Positions 13,856 to 26,720 of a stretch of 64,000 nucleotides of DNA are shown here, in pieces. The stretch lies in contig NC_056538.1 of the NCBI RefSeq assembly GCF_910596095.1, forward strand, positions 7,434,001-7,498,000. The letters are read 5' to 3'. The stretch is from Thunnus maccoyii (Eukaryota > Chordata > Actinopteri > Scombriformes > Scombridae). Every line of letters starts with the position of its first letter. The stretch's first letter is position 1. Made by a program: the position numbers and the translations under genes. Below the pieces are notes generated by a model, which was not told where the DNA came from, ran no database searches, and worked only from the letters and a program-made list of their open reading frames with translations.

Positions 13856-14704
13856 CTACTGTTCTCTTGCAAGATCCACATCCTCTTTTTTCTTCCAGAA
13901 GGCATCCAAAGAAAAGTAGTACAACAGTGGATCCAGACAGCAGTTCACAGAAGCAAGACATACCAAAGGCGTAATCTCATGTCTCTTAATTGTAAGCACA
14001 CCAACCGACACAGGCAAGAAACATATGGTGAACATCACCAAGTTCATGGCAAAAATCAGCATGACATTCACCTTGTTGTTGACCTTTGCAGAGTCATTGA
14101 GATGTCTTTGTAGACTGCAAGACACCAAAGCAGTGGACACAAGGTTGACTGTCAGCAGGGTGACCACTAGCACAAGCTGAAAGTATCGAGGCCACTGCTG
14201 CTGTCTACGAAATTCAAAACAGGTAGATTCACTGGAGTTGTTTAATTTTCTTGCATAGGCCAGTCCCTCTGGTATGTTCACCATGAGCACAAACAGCCAA
14301 ACAAGTGCAACAGATTTCCAGGTGTTGGAAGCAGTTCGCAGATGGCGTGACCTCAGAGGATAAACCACAGCCAGCAGCCGATCCACGCTGATGAGGGTGA
14401 TGAAGATGGAGCTCGAGCGGATGTTGTTGCGAAAGAGCATCGTGATACATGTGCATGCCTTTGAGCTCAGAGGCCAGGTTCCTGTGGCGTATAAATAGAC
14501 CCTCATGGGCAAGGAGATGACCAGCAGCAGGTCTGAGATCGCCAGGTTGACCATGAAGATGGCATTGGGGGATTTGAGGCTGTGGCGGCGAAGCAGAATC
14601 CACAGTGACACAGCATTGAGAGGCAAACCCAGCACCATAACAGATCCAAACACCACAGCATAAGCCTGATTTGGCTCAGGTCTATAATCCACACTGTTGT
14701 TCAT
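13856..14704 (-). CDS. P2Y-like class A GPCR, copy B, 282 aa
   Basis: Intact single-exon receptor, start MNNSVDYRPEP, all landmarks of copy A retained (N30, D58, C84, DRL, CFLP, DPLLY). Loop 2 is short, FRRQQQWPRYF, without a glutamine expansion. Differences near the pocket include L71, A73 and T85. Two cytoplasmic changes, VSCSLQRHLND in loop 3 and M141 in TM4, are private to this copy. The tail stops at REQ because the CAG codon that copy A reads as Gln is TAG. The 3' flank and the last part of the gene match copy D almost perfectly at an offset of 10,931 bp, which suggests recent gene conversion or duplication. Function as for copy A by similarity only. Confidence 0.88.
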   Translation of the reverse strand: MNNSVDYRPEPNQAYAVVFGSVMVLGLPLNAVSLWILLRRHSLKSPNAIFMVNLAISDLLLVISLPMRVYLYATGTWPLSSKACTCITMLFRNNIRSSSIFITLISVDRLLAVVYPLRSRHLRTASNTWKSVALVWLFVLMVNIPEGLAYARKLNNSSESTCFEFRRQQQWPRYFQLVLVVTLLTVNLVSTALVSCSLQRHLNDSAKVNNKVNVMLIFAMNLVMFTICFLPVSVGVLTIKRHEITPLVCLASVNCCLDPLLYYFSLDAFWKKKEDVDLAREQ

Positions 14705-16068
14705 GTCTACCTGATGAGAAAAACAATGTTTGTGTGTGCTTTATTGAACACTGCAGCCAAACACGACACATTAGTTCCTCCCTCTGCTCTTGTTCTGGGT
14801 GAAGTAGGCTGGTGAGAAACGTAACAGGAAAGCTGTGCGACTCAACCCACAAACTGTGGTCACTGTGGTATTAAAAAATGGAACAGTTTATATTCTGTAT
14901 GTTTAGTGTAATTTTAAAATGTAATACCTTGTTACTACCTAAATAAAGATATATATTTTTAATCATATAACCTTAGTAGTTTGGAGAGAATTGACATTTA
15001 TGGTTAATCAGTAAATGATTTATTGAAGTTCATGGTAACAGGTGTAATAATTAAGCACATCTGTGACGATTTCTTACCAACAGCATCAAAATAATCAGTT
15101 ATTATGCTGAAAATTTTAAAGGTCACACGATCTAAATGTGTACATTTGAAAATACCCCTGAGATTTACAGTGACTAGTATGATGAGAATATGTATCTATT
15201 AGGCCTATGTTGAGGAAATGTCTTACACACATAGACCCCTCTTATCAGGATGTGGGTTAACCATCACAGCTCACATAGAGGAAACTGCATCTGTGTGTCC
15301 ATTTTAATGTAACACTGAAGATAATCAAGATACTTGATCTCAGTATATTGAAGAGTTTTTTTCTTGTCAGAGGTGGACCGAATCTATATTTAGTATTTAT
15401 ATCTATATTTAATGGATACTTAATACAATTGATATTTGTAATGCTTGTCTCAACAAAAAATAATGTAAGATTTACAGAAGAGACACACAAGAAAGTTCTC
15501 CTCAAACATACTGTATGTAATAAAACTTTAAAATAGCAGTTGAATTTCCTTATTTCTGTATTTAAGATGAAAAAAAATTAACCCATGGTTCCTATTCATT
15601 TTAAAGGAACAGTTCTATAAAATATGCTTATTCACTTTCTTGCAGAGACATCACTGACTGTGCGCTAAATATGAAGCTAGAGTCAGTCGTCAGTTAGTTT
15701 AGTTCAGAGCAACTAGCCAGGCTCTGTCTGAAGCTACCAGCACATCTAAAGCTCACTTTAGGCTTTCCTCAGCGTTACTTTTGCTGAGAAAAGCTTAGGG
15801 CTGAAACGCATGCGTCATTAAAGAAGTGATGTAGACTTATCTGTGAGTGTTGACGACTCCTTTTGTTATTTTTGTGGTGGGCATCCATTACTCTGTAAGG
15901 ACTGTGAGTTGAGTACGCCAGTTCTGTTGTTTAAGTGTAAAGACAAAACAGCACAATCTTGTCTCCAAGAAATTACCTCCATATACTATTAATTTGTTTT
16001 GCCAATAATATTTTGAAGAGAAGCATTAATTGCTGCCTGGATTATGTTTATTTGCAATGTTTTTTCAG

Positions 16069-17665
16069 AAGGGGAGAACGGGGTAACATGAGCCAATGTT
16101 TACATTTGATGATTTTACTGTAAAATAAAAGTGTGTTTGTTTCAAATAATAGTAACTATATATACCTCAGGTTGTTGTGTACCCATGGAAATTAAAACAA
16201 TTTATCTAATTATTATGGTTTTAGAACAATGACTCATCAAAGTCCTAGTCCTATGGCACAACTTACACCAAGGTAGGGGTAAAATGAGCATGGGAATGAG
16301 GTAAATTGAGCACTCTAGCAGTGAATAGTGCTACCATTAAATACTGATATAAAAATGACACAAAATCAAACACTTTTGAGATAATTTTGAACTTTATTAA
16401 TGCCATCAATTTAACAAAGGCAAAAACACATATTTTTAAATAAATTATATGTTTGTATCCTGTTGTTCAACATCTTACCTCAACATTTTCAGTAAAGATT
16501 AAACTGTGATCTTTGTGTGTTAGATAGAGAAAGAATGTGTGTGTAAATGTACAGACAGGTGACAAATTAAAGGAAAAACTGGTCCAGGTCTGAATGCTTG
16601 ACCCCTACAGTGAGGGGATCTGGTGACTCTGTTATGCTGTGGAGGCCATTTTGCTGGCATGGTTTGGGTCCATTTGTCCACTTAGAGGGAAGGATCACTG
16701 CTGATCAATACAAAGTTGTTGTGAGTGATCACCTTTATCCTATGATGAAACATTTCTATCTTGATGGGAGTGGTCTCTTCCAGGATGACAATGCCCCCAT
16801 CCATAGGGGCACGAGAGGTCACTGAATGGTTTGATGAGTATGAAAATGATGTGAATCATATGCTATGGCCCTCACAGTCACCAGATCTCAACCCAATCGA
16901 AAACTATGGGAGATTTTGGACTGAGGTGTTAGACAGCGCTCTCCACCACCATCATCAAAATGAGGGAATATCTTTTTGAAGATTGATGTTCATCCCTCCA
17001 GAAGAGTTCAGAGATTTGTAGAATCAATGCTAAGGTGTATTGAAGCTGTTCTGGCAGCACATGGTGGCCCAACACCTTACTAAAACACTTTATGTTGGCT
17101 TTTCTTTTAATTTGTCACCCATCTGTATGTAGAGCATGTTTGTGTGTGGCTTAAACTTAACATTAGTCAACAATAAGGTATTTATTCATCAACATTGTAA
17201 TACTTGTAACAGTGATCAAACATTAACATGAACATTATCTCTAGTCTCTAGAATATCAGAAAATAATTTGGGGGGTAAATTAAGCTTTGACTCAACTTGC
17301 CCCAACATCTCTGGCACGTTTTACCCCACAAAACTGTTTCACACAGTGGCTCAGATCCACAATTACGCTAAGTTTATGACATTGTTTTGTAGCTTACACT
17401 GCCTTAAATTAACATGTAACAATGTCCAAAACTTATCTATTGTAATTAAGATACAAGACTGATAACTTTAGCAACATGATGAATTCACTTGGCATGAAAA
17501 AAAACATTTTTTTTGTTCTGTTTTGCTGACGACTCTCTCCATGTGCTTGAGTCCAAGATGGATTGAGTAATGTGAACTATACTTTCTTAATTTGTTGTCA
17601 CATGATTACTTTTGTTTATGGTTACCTAGATAAATGGGGTGGCTCATTTTACCCCGTTCTCCCTT
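16069..17665. mobile_element. TIR transposon, unit 2, with nested Tc1 derivative
   Basis: Same ends as the unit 1 element, here in the cleanest form: left AAGGGGAGAACGGGGTAAC, right GGTAAAATGAGCC on the opposite strand up to CCCTT. Full length with the insert. Confidence 0.75.
16552..17125 (+). mobile_element. Deleted Tc1-type transposon, copy 2
   Basis: TA flanks at 16550-16551 and 17126-17127 and the same TIRs as copy 1. The segment around SPDLNPIEN, with the third catalytic residue, is in frame here as part of a 72-aa stretch, but the join to the FQDDNAPIH frame is shifted as in the other copies. Confidence 0.85.
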
Positions 17666-18489
17666 AAGTGGATTTTGTATCACACAAGTGGATATTGTAG
17701 TCAAAAAAACTAATATGTTGTCAATGAACATGTTCAGTGTCGACATTCTGCAACTTGGTAAATGTGTCAAAACTTCAAATTCTGGTTTTACAAGTTGTCG
17801 TGTTATGTGCTGTTATGTATTTCTTGGTCGTGTGCAGTGACTTTCTGGAGTCTTGTTGGAGGTGCTGGTAGGTGGATTTCTTTTACCTTTGGACAGAGCC
17901 AGGCTAGCTGTTTCCCTCTGTTTCCAGGTTTTGTACTTAGATAAGCGGTAACTTCATATTTAGCATATAGACATGAAAGTGGCAAAATTCATGGCAAGAA
18001 AGTAAATAAGTGTATATCTTCAATGTTGAACAATTTCTTAAAAAAAGAGCCATCACAAGAATTTAATCCACTACCTTCAATTACAGTTTATTGAAAAAAA
18101 GGAATAAAACGATGCTTCAAAGTTCCAGACACTAGCTTTGTAGACCCTTGTTGTCATAATGATAAAACATTAAGGTATCATGTTATGGGAATAGTTAATT
18201 AGCGAGCTTTAGAAGTACTGGCACACAAATTTTGTTACCTTTGGACAGAACCACACTAGCTGTTTCCCCCTACTTTCAGTCTTTGTTCTAAGCTAAGCTA
18301 AGCAGCTGCTTGCTCCAACTACAGATTTATCCTACAGACATGAGCATGTTATCAATTTTCTCATCTAACTCCCACCAAGAAAGCAAGCATATTTCCCAAA
18401 ATGTCAAACTATTCATATAAAGATTCATAAGATTGATATGGATCCATTGGGAAATTTATGCCATCTCATGAAAATAGATTGTCCCTTGT

Positions 18490-19347
18490 CTACTGTTCTC
18501 TTGCAAGATCCACATCCTCTTTTTTCTTCCAGAAGGCATCCAAAGAAAAGTAGTACAACAGCGGATCCAGACAGCAGTTCACAGAAGCAAGACATACCAA
18601 AGGCGTAATCTCATGTCTCTTAATTGTAAGCACACCAACCGACACAGGCAAGAAACATATGGTGAACATCACCAAGTTCATGGCAAAAATCAGCATGACA
18701 TTCACCTTGTTGTTGACCTTTGCAGAGTCATTGAGACGTCTGTGTAGAGTGCAAGACACCAAAGCAGTGGACACAAGGTTGACTGTCAGCAGGGTGACCA
18801 CTAGCACAAGATGAAGATAAGACATTGCTGATTGAGGCCACTGCTGCGTATTAAATTCAAAACAGGTAGATTCATTGACACTTTTTAAGTTTTTTGCAAG
18901 CTCCAGTCCCTCTGGTATGTTCACCACGAGCACAAACAGCCAAACAAGAGCAACAGATTTCCAGGCGTTGGAAGCAGTTCGCAGATTGCGTGACCTCAGA
19001 GGATAAACCACAGCCAGCAGCCGATCCACGCTGATGAAGGTGATGAAGATGGAGCTCGAGCGGATGTTGTTGAGAAAGAGCATTGTGATATATATGCATG
19101 CCTTTGAGCTCAGAGGCCAGGTTCCTGTGGCGTAATAATAGACCCTCATGGGCAAGGAGATGACCAGCAGCAGGTCTGAGATCGCCAGGTTGACCATGAA
19201 GATGGCATTGGGGGATTTGAGGCTGTGGCGGCGAAGCAGAATCCACAGTGACACAGCATTGAGAGGCAAACCCAGCACCATAACAGATCCAAACACCACA
19301 GCATAAGCCTGATTTGGCGCAGTTCTATACTCCTCACTGTTGTTCAT
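18490..19347 (-). CDS. P2Y-like class A GPCR, copy C, 285 aa
   Basis: Intact receptor, start MNNSEEYRTAPNQ. Relative to copy A the pocket-facing positions differ: Y71 and A73 after TM2, I85-Y86 and L92 at the outer end of TM3, F104 deeper. Loop 2 is of a second type, KSVNESTCFEFNTQQWPQSA, with one sequon. H121 after the DRL region is N here. TM6-TM7 are identical to copies B, D and F. The tail ends at REQ. The 5' flank is the short type (ATCATAATCATGATTATGAT). Confidence 0.88.
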   Translation of the reverse strand: MNNSEEYRTAPNQAYAVVFGSVMVLGLPLNAVSLWILLRRHSLKSPNAIFMVNLAISDLLLVISLPMRVYYYATGTWPLSSKACIYITMLFLNNIRSSSIFITFISVDRLLAVVYPLRSRNLRTASNAWKSVALVWLFVLVVNIPEGLELAKNLKSVNESTCFEFNTQQWPQSAMSYLHLVLVVTLLTVNLVSTALVSCTLHRRLNDSAKVNNKVNVMLIFAMNLVMFTICFLPVSVGVLTIKRHEITPLVCLASVNCCLDPLLYYFSLDAFWKKKEDVDLAREQ

Positions 19348-19902
19348 GTTTACCTGATGAGAAAAACAATGTTTGTGTGTGCTTTATTGAACACTGCAGC
19401 CAAACACGACACATTAGTTCCTCCCTCTACTCTTTTTATGGGGGAAGTAGGCTGTTGAGAAATTCAACAGAAAGCTGTGTGACTCAACTCAGGAACTGTG
19501 ATCATAATCATGATTATGATGATAAGTTGTATGGTGAGAATATGTATCTATTAGGCCTATGTTGTGGAAATGTCTTATGCACATAGACCCCTCTCCTATC
19601 AGGATGTGGGTTAACCATCACAGCTCACATAGAGGAAACTGCATCTGTGTGTCCATTTTAATGTAATACTGAAGATAATCAAGATACTTGATCTCAATAT
19701 ATTGAAGAGTTTTTTTATTGTCGGACGTGGACAGAATCTATACTTAATATTTATATCTATATTTAATCTATACTTAATACAATTAATATTTAAAATGCTT
19801 GTCTCAACAAAAAATAATGTAAGATTTACAGAAGAGACACACAAGAAAGTTCTCCTCAAATATACTGTATGTAATAAAACTTTAAAATAGCAGTTGAAAT
19901 TC

Positions 19903-21028
19903 CAAAATCAAACACTTTTGAGATAATTTTGAACTTTATTAATGCCATCAATTTAACAAAGGCAAAAACACATACTTTTAAGTAAAATCATTTGTTTGTA
20001 TCCTGTTGTTCAACATCTTACCTCAACATTTTCAGTAAAGATTATACTGTGATCTTTGTGTGTTAGATAGAGAAAGAATGTGTGTGTAAATGTGCAGACA
20101 GGTGACAAATTAAAGGAAAAACTGGTCCAGGTCTGAATGCTTGACCCCTACAGTGAGGGGATCTGGTGACTCTGTTATGCTGTGGAGGGCATTTTGCTGG
20201 CATGGTTTGGGTCCATTTGTCCACTTAGAGGGAAGGATCACTGCTGATCAATACAAAGTTGTTGTGAGTGATCACCTTTATCCTAAGATGAAACATTTCT
20301 ATCCTGATGGGAGTGGTCTCTTCCAGGATGACAATGCCCCCATCCATAGGGGCACGAGAGGTCACTGAATGGTATGATGAGTATGAAAATGATGTGAATC
20401 ATATGCTATGGCCCTCACAGTCACCAGATCTCAACCCAATTGAAAACTATGGGAGATTTTGGACTGAGGTGTTAGACAGCGCTCTCCACCACCATCATCA
20501 AAATGAGGGAATATCTTTTTGAAGATTGATGTTCATCCCTCCAGAAGAGTTCAGAGATTTGTAGAATCAATGCTAAGGTGTATTGAAGTTTTTCTGGCAG
20601 CACATGGTGGCCCAACACCTTACTAAGACACTTTATGTTGGCTTTTCTTTTAATTTGTCACCCGTCTGTATGTAGAGCATGTTTATGTGTGGCTTAAACT
20701 TAACATTAGTCAACAATTAGGTATTTATTCATCAACATTGTAATACTTGTAACAGTGATCAAACATTAACATGAACATTATCTCTAGTCTCTAGAATATC
20801 AGAAAATAATTTGGGGGGTAAATTAAGCTTTGACTCAACTTGCGCCAACATCTCTGGCACGTTTTACCCCACAAAACTGTTTCACACAGTGGCTCAGATC
20901 CACAATTACGCTAAGTTTATGACATTGTTTTGTAGCTTACACTGCCTTAAATTAACATGTAATGATGTCCAAAACATATCTATTGTAATTAAGATACAAG
21001 ACTGATAACTTTAGCAACATGATGAATT
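19903..21028. mobile_element. TIR transposon remnant, unit 3
   Basis: The left end and about 1 kb of 5' flank are deleted (junction near 19900-19905, where GAAATTCC runs straight into AAAATCAAACAC). The right end is cut at 21028, where GATGAATT is joined to GAACACTGTTGTTCATG of the next unit. Only the middle with the nested Tc1 remains. Confidence 0.75.
20095..20668 (+). mobile_element. Deleted Tc1-type transposon, copy 3
   Basis: TIRs as in the other copies. The left TA is changed to TG, while TA is kept at the right (20669-20670). The transposase remnant is the same C-terminal fragment. Confidence 0.82.
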
Positions 21029-22407
21029 GAACACTGTTGTTCATGTCTACCTGATAAGAAAAACAATGTTTGTGTGTGCTTTATTGAACACTGCAGCCAA
21101 ACACAACACATTAGTTCCTCCCTCTGCTCTTGTTCTGGTTGAAGTAGGCTGGTGAGAAACGTAACAGGAAAGCTGTGCGACTCAACCCACAAACTGTGGT
21201 CACTGTGGTCTTAAAAAATGGAACAGTTTATATTCTGCATGTTTAGTGCAATTTTAAAATGTAATACCTTGTTACTACCTAAATAAAGATATATATTTTT
21301 AATCATATAACCTTAGTAGTTTGGAGAGAATTGACATTTATGGTTAATCAGTAAATGATTTATTGAAGTTCATGGTAACAGGTGTAATGTTTAAGCACAT
21401 CTGTGACGATTTCTTACCAACAGCATCAAAATAATCAGTTATTATGCTGAAAATTTTAAAGGTCACACGATCTAAATGTGTACATTTGAAAATACCCCTG
21501 AGATTTACAGTGACTAGTATGATGAGAATATGTATCTATTAGGCCTATGTTGAGGAAATGTCTTATGCACATAGACCCCTCTTATCAGGATGTGGGTTAA
21601 CCATCACAGCTCACATAGAGGAAACTGCATCTGTGTCTCCATTTTAATGTAACACTGAAGATAATCAAGATACTTGATCTCAGTATATTGAAGAGTTTTT
21701 TTCTTGTCAGAGGTGGACCGAATCTATATTTAGTATTTAAATCTATATTTAATTGATACTTAATACAATTAATATTTGTAATGCTTGTCTCAACAAAAAA
21801 TAATGTAAGATTTACAGAAGAGACACACAAGAAAGTTCTCCTCAAACATACTGTATGTAATAAAACTTTAAAATAGCAGTTGAATTTCCTTATTTCTGTA
21901 TTTAAGATGAAAAAAAATTAACCCATGGTTCCTATTCATTTTAAAGGAATAGTTCTATAAATATGCTTATTCACTTCCTTGCAGAGACATCACTGACTGT
22001 GCGCTAAATATGAAGCTAAAGTCAGTCATCAGTTAGTTTAGTTCAGAGCAACTAGCCAGGCTCTGTCTGAAGCTACCAGCACATCTAAAGCTCACTTTAG
22101 GCTTTCCTCAGCGTTACTTTTGCTGAGGAAAGCTTAGGACTGAAATGCATGCGTCATTAAAGAAGTGATGTAGACTTATCTGTGAGTGTTGACGACTCCT
22201 TTTGTTATTTTTGTGGTGGGCATCCATTACTCTGTAAAGACTGTGAGTTGAGTATGCCAGTTCTGTTGTTTAAGTGTAAAGACAAAACAGCACAATCTGG
22301 TCTCCAATAAATTACCTCCATATACTGTTAATTTGTTTTGCCAATAACATTTTGAGGGGAAGCATTAATTGCTGCCTGGATTATGTTTATTTGCAATGTT
22401 TTTTCAG

Positions 22408-24001
22408 AAGGGGAGAACGGGGTAACATGAGCCAATGTTTACATTTGATGATTTTACTGTAAAATAAAAGTGTGTTTGTTTCAAATAATAGTAACTATAT
22501 ATACCTCAGGTTGTTGTGTACCCATGGAAATTAAAACAATTTATCTAATTATTATGATTTTAGAACAATGACTCATCAAAAAAGTTAGTCCTATGGCACA
22601 ACTTACACCAAGGTAGGGGTAAAATGAGCATGGGAATGAGGTAAATTGAGCACTCTAGCAGTGAATAGTGTTACCATTAAATACTGACATAAAAATGACA
22701 AAATCAAACACTTTTGAGATAATTTTGAACTTTATTAATGCCATCAATTTAACAAAGGCAAAAACACATATTTTTAAATAAATTATATGTTTGTATCCTG
22801 TTGTTCAACATCTTACCTCAACATTTTCAGTAAAGATTAAACTGTGATCTTTGTGTGTTAGATACAGAAAGAATGTGTGTGTAAATGTAGAGACAGGTGA
22901 CAAATTAAAGGAAAAACTGGTCCAGGTCTGAATGCTTGACCCCTACAGTGAGGGGATCTGGTGACTCTGTTATGCTGTGGAGGGCATTTTGCTGGCATGG
23001 TTTGGGTCCATTTGTCCACTTAGAGGGAAGGATCACTGCTGATCAATACAATTGTTGTGAGTGATCACCTTTATCCTAAGATGAAACATTTCTATCCTGA
23101 TGGGAGTGGTCTCTTCCAGGATGACAATGCCCCCATCCATAGGGGCACGAGAGGTCACTGAATGGTATGATGAGTATGAAAATGATGTGAATCATATGCT
23201 ATGGCCCTCACAGTCACCAGATCTCAACCCAATTGAAAACTATGGGAGATTTTGGACTGAGGTGTTAGACAGCGCTCTCCACCACCATCATCAAAATGAG
23301 GGAATATCTTTTTGAAGATTGATGTTCATCCCTCCAGAAGAGTTCAGAGATTTGTAGAATCAATGCTAAGGTGTATTGAAGTTTTTCTGGCAGCACATGG
23401 TGGCCCAACACCTTACTAAAACACTTTATGTTGGCTTTTCTTTTAATTTGTCACCCGTCTGTATGTAGAGCATGTTTGTGTGTGGCTTAAACTTAACATT
23501 AGTCAACAATTAGGTATTTATTCATCAACATTGTAATACTTGTAACAGTGATCAAACATTAACATGAACATTATCTCTAGTCTCTAGAATATCAGAAAAT
23601 AATTTGGGGGGTAAATTAAGCTTGGACTCAACTTGCCCCAACATCTCTGGCACGTTTTACCCCACAAAACTGTTTCACACAGTGGCTCAGATCCACAATT
23701 ACGCTAAGTTTATGACATTGTTTGGTAGCTTACACTGCCTTAAATTAACATGTAACAATGTCCAAAACTTATCTATTGCAATTAAGATACAAGACTGATA
23801 ACTTTAGCAACATGATGAATTCACTTGGCATGAAAAAAAACATTTTTTTTGTTCTGTTTTGCTGACGACTCTCTCCATGTGCTTGAGTCCAAGATGGATT
23901 GAGTAATGTGAACTATACTTTCTTAATTTGTTGTCACATGATTACTTTTGTTTATGGTTACCTAGATAAATGGGGTGGCTCATTTTACCCCGTTCTCCCT
24001 T
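22408..24001. mobile_element. TIR transposon, unit 4, with nested Tc1 derivative
   Basis: Both ends present: left AAGGGGAGAACGGGGTAAC, right ending CGTTCTCCCT. Full length. Confidence 0.75.
22890..23461 (+). mobile_element. Deleted Tc1-type transposon, copy 4
   Basis: TA at 22888-22889 and 23462-23463. The left TIR begins GAGACAGGTGACAAATTAAA (first base changed). A small deletion in the ACAAAGTTGTTG segment (23050) is private to this copy and breaks the upstream transposase frame. Confidence 0.85.
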
Positions 24002-24786
24002 AAGTGGATTTTGTATCAAACAAGTGGATATTGTAGTCAAAAAAACTAATATGTTGTCAATGAACATGTTCAGTGTCGACATTCTGCGACTTGGTAAATG
24101 TGTCAAAACTTCAAATTGTGGTTTTACAAGTTGTCGTGTTATGTGCTGTTATGTATTTCTTGGTTGTGTGCAGTGACTTTCTGGAGTCTTGTTGGAGGTG
24201 CTGGTAGGTGGATTTCTTTTACCTTTGGACAGAGCCAGGCTAGCTGTTTCCCTCTGTTTCCAGGTTTTGTACTTAGATAAGCGGTAACTTCATATTTAGC
24301 ATATAGACATGAAAGTGGCAAAATTCTTGGCAAGAAAGTAAATAAGTGTATATCTTCAATGTTGAACAATTTCTTAAAAAAAGAGCCATCACAAGAATTT
24401 AATCCGCTACCTTCAATTACAGTTTATTGAAAAAAAGGAATAAAATAATGCTTCAAAGTTCTAGGCACAAGTCATCATGTTATGGGAATAGTTAATTAGT
24501 GAACTTTAGAAGTACTGGTACACAAATTTTGTTACCTTTGGACAGAACCAGACTAGCTGTTTCCCCCTACTTTCAGTCTTTGTGCTAAGCTAAGCTAAGC
24601 AGCTGCTTGCTCCAACTATAGATTTATCCTACAGACATGAGCATGTTATCAATCTTCTCATCTAACTCCCACTAAGAAAGCAAGCATATTTCCCAAAATG
24701 TCAAACAATTCATATAAAGATTCATAAGATTGATATGGATCCATTGGGAAATTTATGCCATCTCATGAAAATAGATTGTCCCTTGT

Positions 24787-25644
24787 CTACTGTTCTCTTG
24801 CAAGATCCACATCCTCTTTTTTCTTCCAGAAGGCATCCAAAGAAAAGTAGTACAACAGTGGATCCAGACAGCAGTTCACAGAAGCAAGACATACCAAAGG
24901 CGTAATCTCATGTCTCTTAATTGTAAGCACACCAACCGACACAGGTAAGAAACATATGGTGAACATCACCAAGTTCATGGCAAAAATCAGCATGACATTC
25001 ACCTTGTTGTTGACCTTTGCAGAGTCATTGAGACGTCTGTGTAGAGTGCAAGACACCAAAGCAGTGGACACAAGGTTGACTGTCAGCAGGGTGACCACTA
25101 GCACAAGATGAAGATAAGACATTGCTGATTGAGGCCACTGCTGCGTATTAAATTCAAAACAGGTACATTCATTGACACTTTTTAAGTTTTTTGCAAGCTC
25201 CAGTCCCTCTGGTATGTTCACCACGAGCACAAACAGCCAAACAAGAGCAACAGATTTCCAGGTGTTGGAAGCAGTTCGCCGATGGCGTGACCTCAGAGGA
25301 TAAACCACAGCCAGCAGCCGATCCACACTGATGAAGGTGATGAAGATGGAGCTCGAGCAGATGTTGTTGAGAAAGAGCATTGTGATACATGTGCATGCCT
25401 TTGAGCTCAGAGGCAAGGTTCCTGTGGCGTAATAATAGACCCTCATGGGCAAGGAGATGACCAGCAGCAGGTCTGAGATCGCCAGGTTGACCATGAAGAT
25501 GGCATTGGGGGATTTGAGGCTGTGGCGGTGAAGCAGAATCCACAGTGACACAGCATTGAGAGGCAAACCCAGCACCATAACAGATCCAAACACCACAGCA
25601 TAAGCCTGATTTGGCGCAGTTCTATACTCCTCACTGTTGTTCAT
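24787..25644 (-). CDS. P2Y-like class A GPCR, copy D, 285 aa
   Basis: Open along its length and close to copy C (same start MNNSEEYRTAPNQ and same loop 2 type), but with several unusual changes: R39H after TM1, W77L in the loop 1 motif that is Trp in all other copies, R96C at position 3.37 of TM3, and NECTCFEF in loop 2, which adds a second Cys beside the conserved C162-equivalent. The extra cysteines could disturb the TM3-loop 2 disulfide. The DRL, CFLP and DPLLY motifs are intact. It may be a receptor with altered function or one beginning to decay. Confidence 0.85.
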   Translation of the reverse strand: MNNSEEYRTAPNQAYAVVFGSVMVLGLPLNAVSLWILLHRHSLKSPNAIFMVNLAISDLLLVISLPMRVYYYATGTLPLSSKACTCITMLFLNNICSSSIFITFISVDRLLAVVYPLRSRHRRTASNTWKSVALVWLFVLVVNIPEGLELAKNLKSVNECTCFEFNTQQWPQSAMSYLHLVLVVTLLTVNLVSTALVSCTLHRRLNDSAKVNNKVNVMLIFAMNLVMFTICFLPVSVGVLTIKRHEITPLVCLASVNCCLDPLLYYFSLDAFWKKKEDVDLAREQ

Positions 25645-26720
25645 GTCTACCTGATGAGAAAAACAATGTTTGTGTGTGCTTTATTGAACACTGCAGCCAA
25701 ACACAACACATTAGTTCCTCCCTCTGCCCTTTTTCTGGGTGAAGTAGGCTGTTGAGAAATTCAACAGGAAAGCTGTGTGACTCAACTCAGGAACTGTGAT
25801 CATAATCATGATTATGATGATAAGTTGTATGGTGAGAAAATGTACCTATTAGGCCTATGTTGAGGAAATGTCTTATGCACATAGACCCCTCTTATCAGGA
25901 TGTGGATTAACCATCACAACTCACATAGAGGAAACTGCATCTGTGTCTCCATTTTAATGTAATACTGAAGATAATCAAGATACTTGATCTCAGTATATTG
26001 AAGAGTTTTATTATTGTCGGAGGTGGACCGAATCTATACTTAATATTTTAATCTATATTTAATCTATACTTAATACAATTAATGTTTGTAATGCTTGTCT
26101 CAACAAAAAATAATGTAAGATTTACAGAGCAGACACACAAGGAAGTTCTCCTCAAATATACTGTATGTAATAAAACTTTAAAATAGCAGTTGAATTTCCA
26201 TATTTCTGTATTTAAGATGAAAAAAAATCAACCCATGGTTCCTATTCATTTTAAAGGAACAGTTCTATAAAATATGCTTATTCACTTCCTTGCAGAGACA
26301 TCACTGACTGTGCGCTAAATATGAAGCTAGAGTCAGTCGTCAGTTAGTTTAGTTCAGAGCAACCAGCCAGGCTCTGTCTGAAGCTACCAGCATATCTAAA
26401 GCTCACTTTAGGCTTTCCTCAGCGTTACTTTTGCTGAGAAAAGCTTAGGACTGAAATGCATGCGTCATTAAAGAAGTGATGTAGACTTATCTGTGAGTGT
26501 TGACGACTCCTTTTGTTATTTTTGTGGTGGGCATCCATTACTCTGTAAAGACTGTGGGTTGAGTACGCCAGTTCTGTTGTTTAAGTGTAAAGACAAAACA
26601 GCACAATCTGGTCTCCAAGAAATTACCTCCATATACTGTTAATTTGTTTTGCCAATAACATTTTGAAGAGAAGCATTAATTGCTGCCTGGATTATGTTTA
26701 TTTGCAATGTTTTTTCAGTA

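Larger units (their letters stand above)
21029..24099 (-). pseudogene. Array unit 4: receptor gene body deleted, only start codon region left
   Basis: At 21029 the sequence enters the unit only 16 bp from the place of the receptor start: GAACACTGTTGTTCATG is the reverse complement of the first codons (ATG AAC AAC AGT) plus a few bases, followed by the normal splice-acceptor region and 5' flank (long type). The whole remaining gene and its 3' flank are missing. What remains is the 5' flank (21040-22400) and a complete TIR transposon. An identical junction occurs in unit 6, so one deletion was copied. Confidence 0.85.
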
